Below are positions 58,293 to 58,380 of a stretch of 58,380 nt of DNA, in pieces; within the stretch, counting starts at the first letter, position 1; each line of letters starts with the position of its first letter. The DNA comes from Ichthyophonus hoferi (Eukaryota > Opisthokonta > Ichthyosporea > Ichthyophonida > Ichthyophonidae), in contig NAOQ01000040.1 of NCBI GenBank assembly GCA_002751075.1, positions 117,253 to 175,632 of the forward strand, given 5' to 3'. The position numbers and the translations under genes are program-made. The notes below the pieces were generated by a model, which saw nothing but the letters and a program-made list of their open reading frames with translations, searched no databases and was not told where the DNA came from.

Positions 58293-58380
58293 GTAAGTTT
58301 GATCTGAAGAGGTTTTTAAGTATACATGAATGTGGTTTTGATTATAATTTATAGCAATCTGTGGTAGTACTAGTGACTTG

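Noticed and set aside
1-58380. tRNA or rRNA genes
   Set aside because: I looked for tRNA B-box-like GGTTCGA contexts and rRNA cores and found none with a credible cloverleaf.

Overview
This AT-rich eukaryotic window carries spliced genes with short GT-AG introns. Two of the genes are animal in character: a CBL-family E3 ubiquitin ligase (4-helix bundle, EF-hand, SH2 and RING domains) and HAUS1 of the augmin complex. Alongside them are two pyruvate decarboxylase (PDC) genes, an enzyme most animals lack. The mix suggests an early-branching animal or close holozoan relative. A demosponge is my best guess from the compact genes, the AT-richness and the draft-style N gaps, but this is inference and the sequence alone does not prove it.

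Layout. 0.5-2.9 kb (-): a four-exon aldo-keto reductase with a decayed exon-1 copy just upstream. 3.6-4.9 kb (-): a type II membrane glycosyltransferase of the core-2/I-branching (GT14) family whose frame is disturbed. 6.7-15.0 kb (+): CBL, modelled as 18 exons with phases that agree throughout. 16.4-18.6 kb: a dead Tc1/mariner-IS630-type DNA transposon with recognisable inverted ends. 18.7-21.3 kb: dispersed repeats, a decayed member of an unrecognised short-coding family, and an unrecognised exon with an acidic proline linker. 21.6-23.8 kb (+): PDC copy 1, intronless in everything visible, GC-rich and interrupted by an N gap. 24.1-24.6 kb: a repeat shared with 18.7 kb plus a three-unit tandem array. 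25.8-29.8 kb (+): HAUS1. 31.2-33.5 kb (+): PDC copy 2, with two introns. 34.1-40.4 kb (+): a ten-exon SET/Rubisco-LSMT-like protein with a predicted signal peptide. 42.9-49.1 kb: an old, broken Ty1/copia-like LTR element containing an N gap. 49.3-54.5 kb: repeats, a large fold-back structure and three more members of the unrecognised family. The window ends in the first exon of another gene.

The two PDCs would convert pyruvate to acetaldehyde and CO2. Together with an oxidoreductase this fits fermentative metabolism, but the aldo-keto reductase is 20 kb away and a functional link is only a possibility. CBL (receptor tyrosine kinase down-regulation), HAUS1 (spindle microtubule branching) and the SET protein have no evident shared pathway.

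The most unusual points are the intronless/intron-bearing PDC pair with a shared 15-base upstream motif, the dispersed short-coding family (about 19.2, 49.9, 51.7 and 54.1 kb), the secreted-looking SET protein without the usual NH motif, and the fold-back at 52.6-53.3 kb.
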